From: Victivallales bacterium
GTDB taxonomy: Bacteria; Verrucomicrobiota; Lentisphaeria; Oligosphaerales; Oligosphaeraceae
Direction of reading: 5' to 3'
Length of the DNA stretch: 6,701 nt
NCBI GenBank assembly: GCA_017431185.1
Contig: JAFRLP010000282.1
Span: 1 to 6,701, forward strand
Below the pieces are notes generated by a model. That model saw nothing but the letters and a program-made list of their open reading frames with translations, was not told where the DNA came from and made no database searches. The position numbers and the translations under genes are program-made. This document shows positions 6,247 through 6,701 of the stretch, piece by piece. Position 1 is the stretch's first letter; each line of letters starts with the position of its first letter.

Positions 6247-6605
6247 CTGCCACCCTTTGCGCCACGTGCGCAGCCTGAGCGTCCGGGGGAACGGAGCCTG
6301 AGCAGAGCCAGGTTGATCTCGGAGACGCGGTCGATGAGGCCCAGAAGGCGGTTGTACGACGCCACCGCCGCGGCGGCGCTCTCCTCAAGGCTCCTGGGCA
6401 CGTACTGCTGGCATTTCCGCCCGTCCCTCACGATGGAGAGGCACGTCACCGGGCCGTGCCTCTCGCCCGCATGGCATTTGCAGCCGGGCCGCGAACAGGT
6501 CAGGTAGCGCGAGAAAAGCGACCCGTGCACCAGGTCTCCGCAACCGGACATCTCGTTCATCAGCGACGCCTTTTCGGCCTCAAGTTCCTTTTCCGTCTTT
6601 CTCAT
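6243..6605 (-). CDS. DUF6788-like small protein encoded upstream of the transposase
   Basis: A 120-residue protein of unknown function. The central part HGSLFSRYLTCSRPGCKCHAGERHGP carries a C-x4-C-x-C cluster (C37, C42, C44) with H50, followed by a strand-rich piece ending in YVPRSLEE and a helix (about 75-104) with SYNRLLGLIDRVSEINLALLR; this order fits the DUF6788 family as I recall it. The cysteine cluster suggests metal or nucleic acid binding. I take the ATG at 6605 as start because AGGAG (6614-6618) is 8 bases upstream; the ATG at 6611 would leave only 2 bases. Its stop codon overlaps the tnpC start, so the two are probably made together and it may assist transposition, perhaps in the place of TnpA/TnpB. 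That role is inference. Confidence 0.75.
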   Translation of the reverse strand: MRKTEKELEAEKASLMNEMSGCGDLVHGSLFSRYLTCSRPGCKCHAGERHGPVTCLSIVRDGRKCQQYVPRSLEESAAAAVASYNRLLGLIDRVSEINLALLRLRSPGRSGCARGAKGGR

Positions 6606-6613
6606 GGGCATGG

Positions 6614-6618
6614 CTCCT
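6614..6618 (-). promoter_or_regulatory. Ribosome binding site of the DUF6788-like gene
   Basis: AGGAG on the minus strand, 8 bases before the ATG at 6605 and 2 before the ATG at 6611. It supports the downstream start. Confidence 0.7.
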
Positions 6619-6631
6619 GGTTGAAAACACT

Positions 6632-6661
6632 ATAATATCACCCATAATTCGTGATATGCAA
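6632..6661 (-). promoter_or_regulatory. Sigma70-like promoter of the insertion element
   Basis: On the minus strand TTGCAT (6661-6656) and TATTAT (6637-6632) are separated by 18 bases, with T-rich runs upstream of the -35 that could act as an UP element. The -10 matches the consensus at five of six positions and the -35 at three. The first start codon lies about 20 bases further on, leaving a short leader with the ribosome site. Confidence 0.55.
6635..6657. promoter_or_regulatory. Dyad overlapping the transposase promoter (possible operator)
   Basis: ATATCAC (6635-6641) and GTGATAT (6651-6657) form a perfect 7-bp inverted repeat with a 9-base spacer. It spans the promoter spacer and both hexamer edges, a position suited to a repressor. 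A second, offset dyad TCGTGA/TCACGA (6649-6654 and 6663-6668) overlaps its right arm. Confidence 0.45.
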
Positions 6662-6672
6662 GTCACGACCTC

Positions 6673-6701
6673 AAAAAAAAAATGAAAAAAAGCAAAAAAA
6701 A
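6673..6701. repeat. A-rich runs at the window edge
   Basis: Three runs of A (10 at 6673-6682, 7 at 6685-6691, and 8 at 6694-6701) are separated by TG and GC. They continue to the last base of the window. They may be the right end of the element, an UP element for the minus-strand promoter, or a bent-DNA tract. Confidence 0.7.

Larger units (their letters stand above)
4345..6605 (-). mobile_element. IS66-like insertion element (core)
   Basis: The core consists of a DUF6788-like gene and an IS66 transposase translated as a coupled pair from one promoter. The accessory genes tnpA and tnpB of classical IS66 elements are absent, as in the tnpC-only ISBst12-like subgroup. True ends were not identified: the left end should lie between about 4120 and 4344 and the right end between 6662 and the window edge or beyond. 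A weak T-rich inverted match (4124-4145 with 6670-6691) is the only terminal-repeat candidate. Confidence 0.75.

Noticed and set aside
4990..6507. 505-codon plus-strand open frame opposite the transposase
   Set aside because: It has a Pro/Arg/Ala-rich composition with no motif. The opposite strand holds a complete IS66 transposase.

Overview
The window holds two blocks, both read on the minus strand. The left block (about 150-4035) is a three-gene cluster for a membrane-bound, biotin-dependent, sodium-pumping oxaloacetate decarboxylase, in the order oadG, oadA, oadB. The right block (about 4345-6605) is an IS66-type transposase gene preceded by, and overlapping by 4 bases, a small DUF6788-like gene. 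The organism is a GC-rich bacterium. The OadA variant, the extended OadB and this two-gene IS66 form would suit an anaerobe of the Planctomycetes-Verrucomicrobia-Chlamydiae group (Lentisphaerae or Kiritimatiellae type). That placement is inference from recalled families, and no rRNA or marker gene is present to settle it.

Layout from right to left, in the direction of transcription: A-rich runs at the window edge; a sigma70-like promoter with an overlapping dyad (6632-6661); the DUF6788-like gene (6243-6605); the IS66 transposase (4345-6246); a non-coding stretch (4036-4344) with a 31-base imperfect direct repeat, a hairpin and a possible oadG promoter; oadG (3805-4035); a strong intrinsic terminator (3766-3797); oadA (1904-3715); a hairpin without a U-tract (1860-1886); oadB (153-1820); and an intrinsic terminator (49-84) that closes the cluster. 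No gene is supported on the plus strand.

How the genes work together: OadA moves the carboxyl group of oxaloacetate onto biotin carried by its own C-terminal domain. OadG anchors OadA to the membrane. OadB decarboxylates carboxybiotin and exports sodium, so oxaloacetate decarboxylation is turned into a sodium gradient. Catalytic residues of OadA and OadB are intact, so the pump should be functional.

The points most worth a second look are: an in-frame Shine-Dalgarno plus ATG inside oadA that could release a free biotin carrier protein; a signal-peptide-bearing N-terminal extension on OadB that resembles a degenerate biotinyl domain; a textbook terminator sitting between oadG and oadA; and an IS66 element in which TnpA/TnpB are replaced by a DUF6788-like protein. 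None amounts to a clearly new system.
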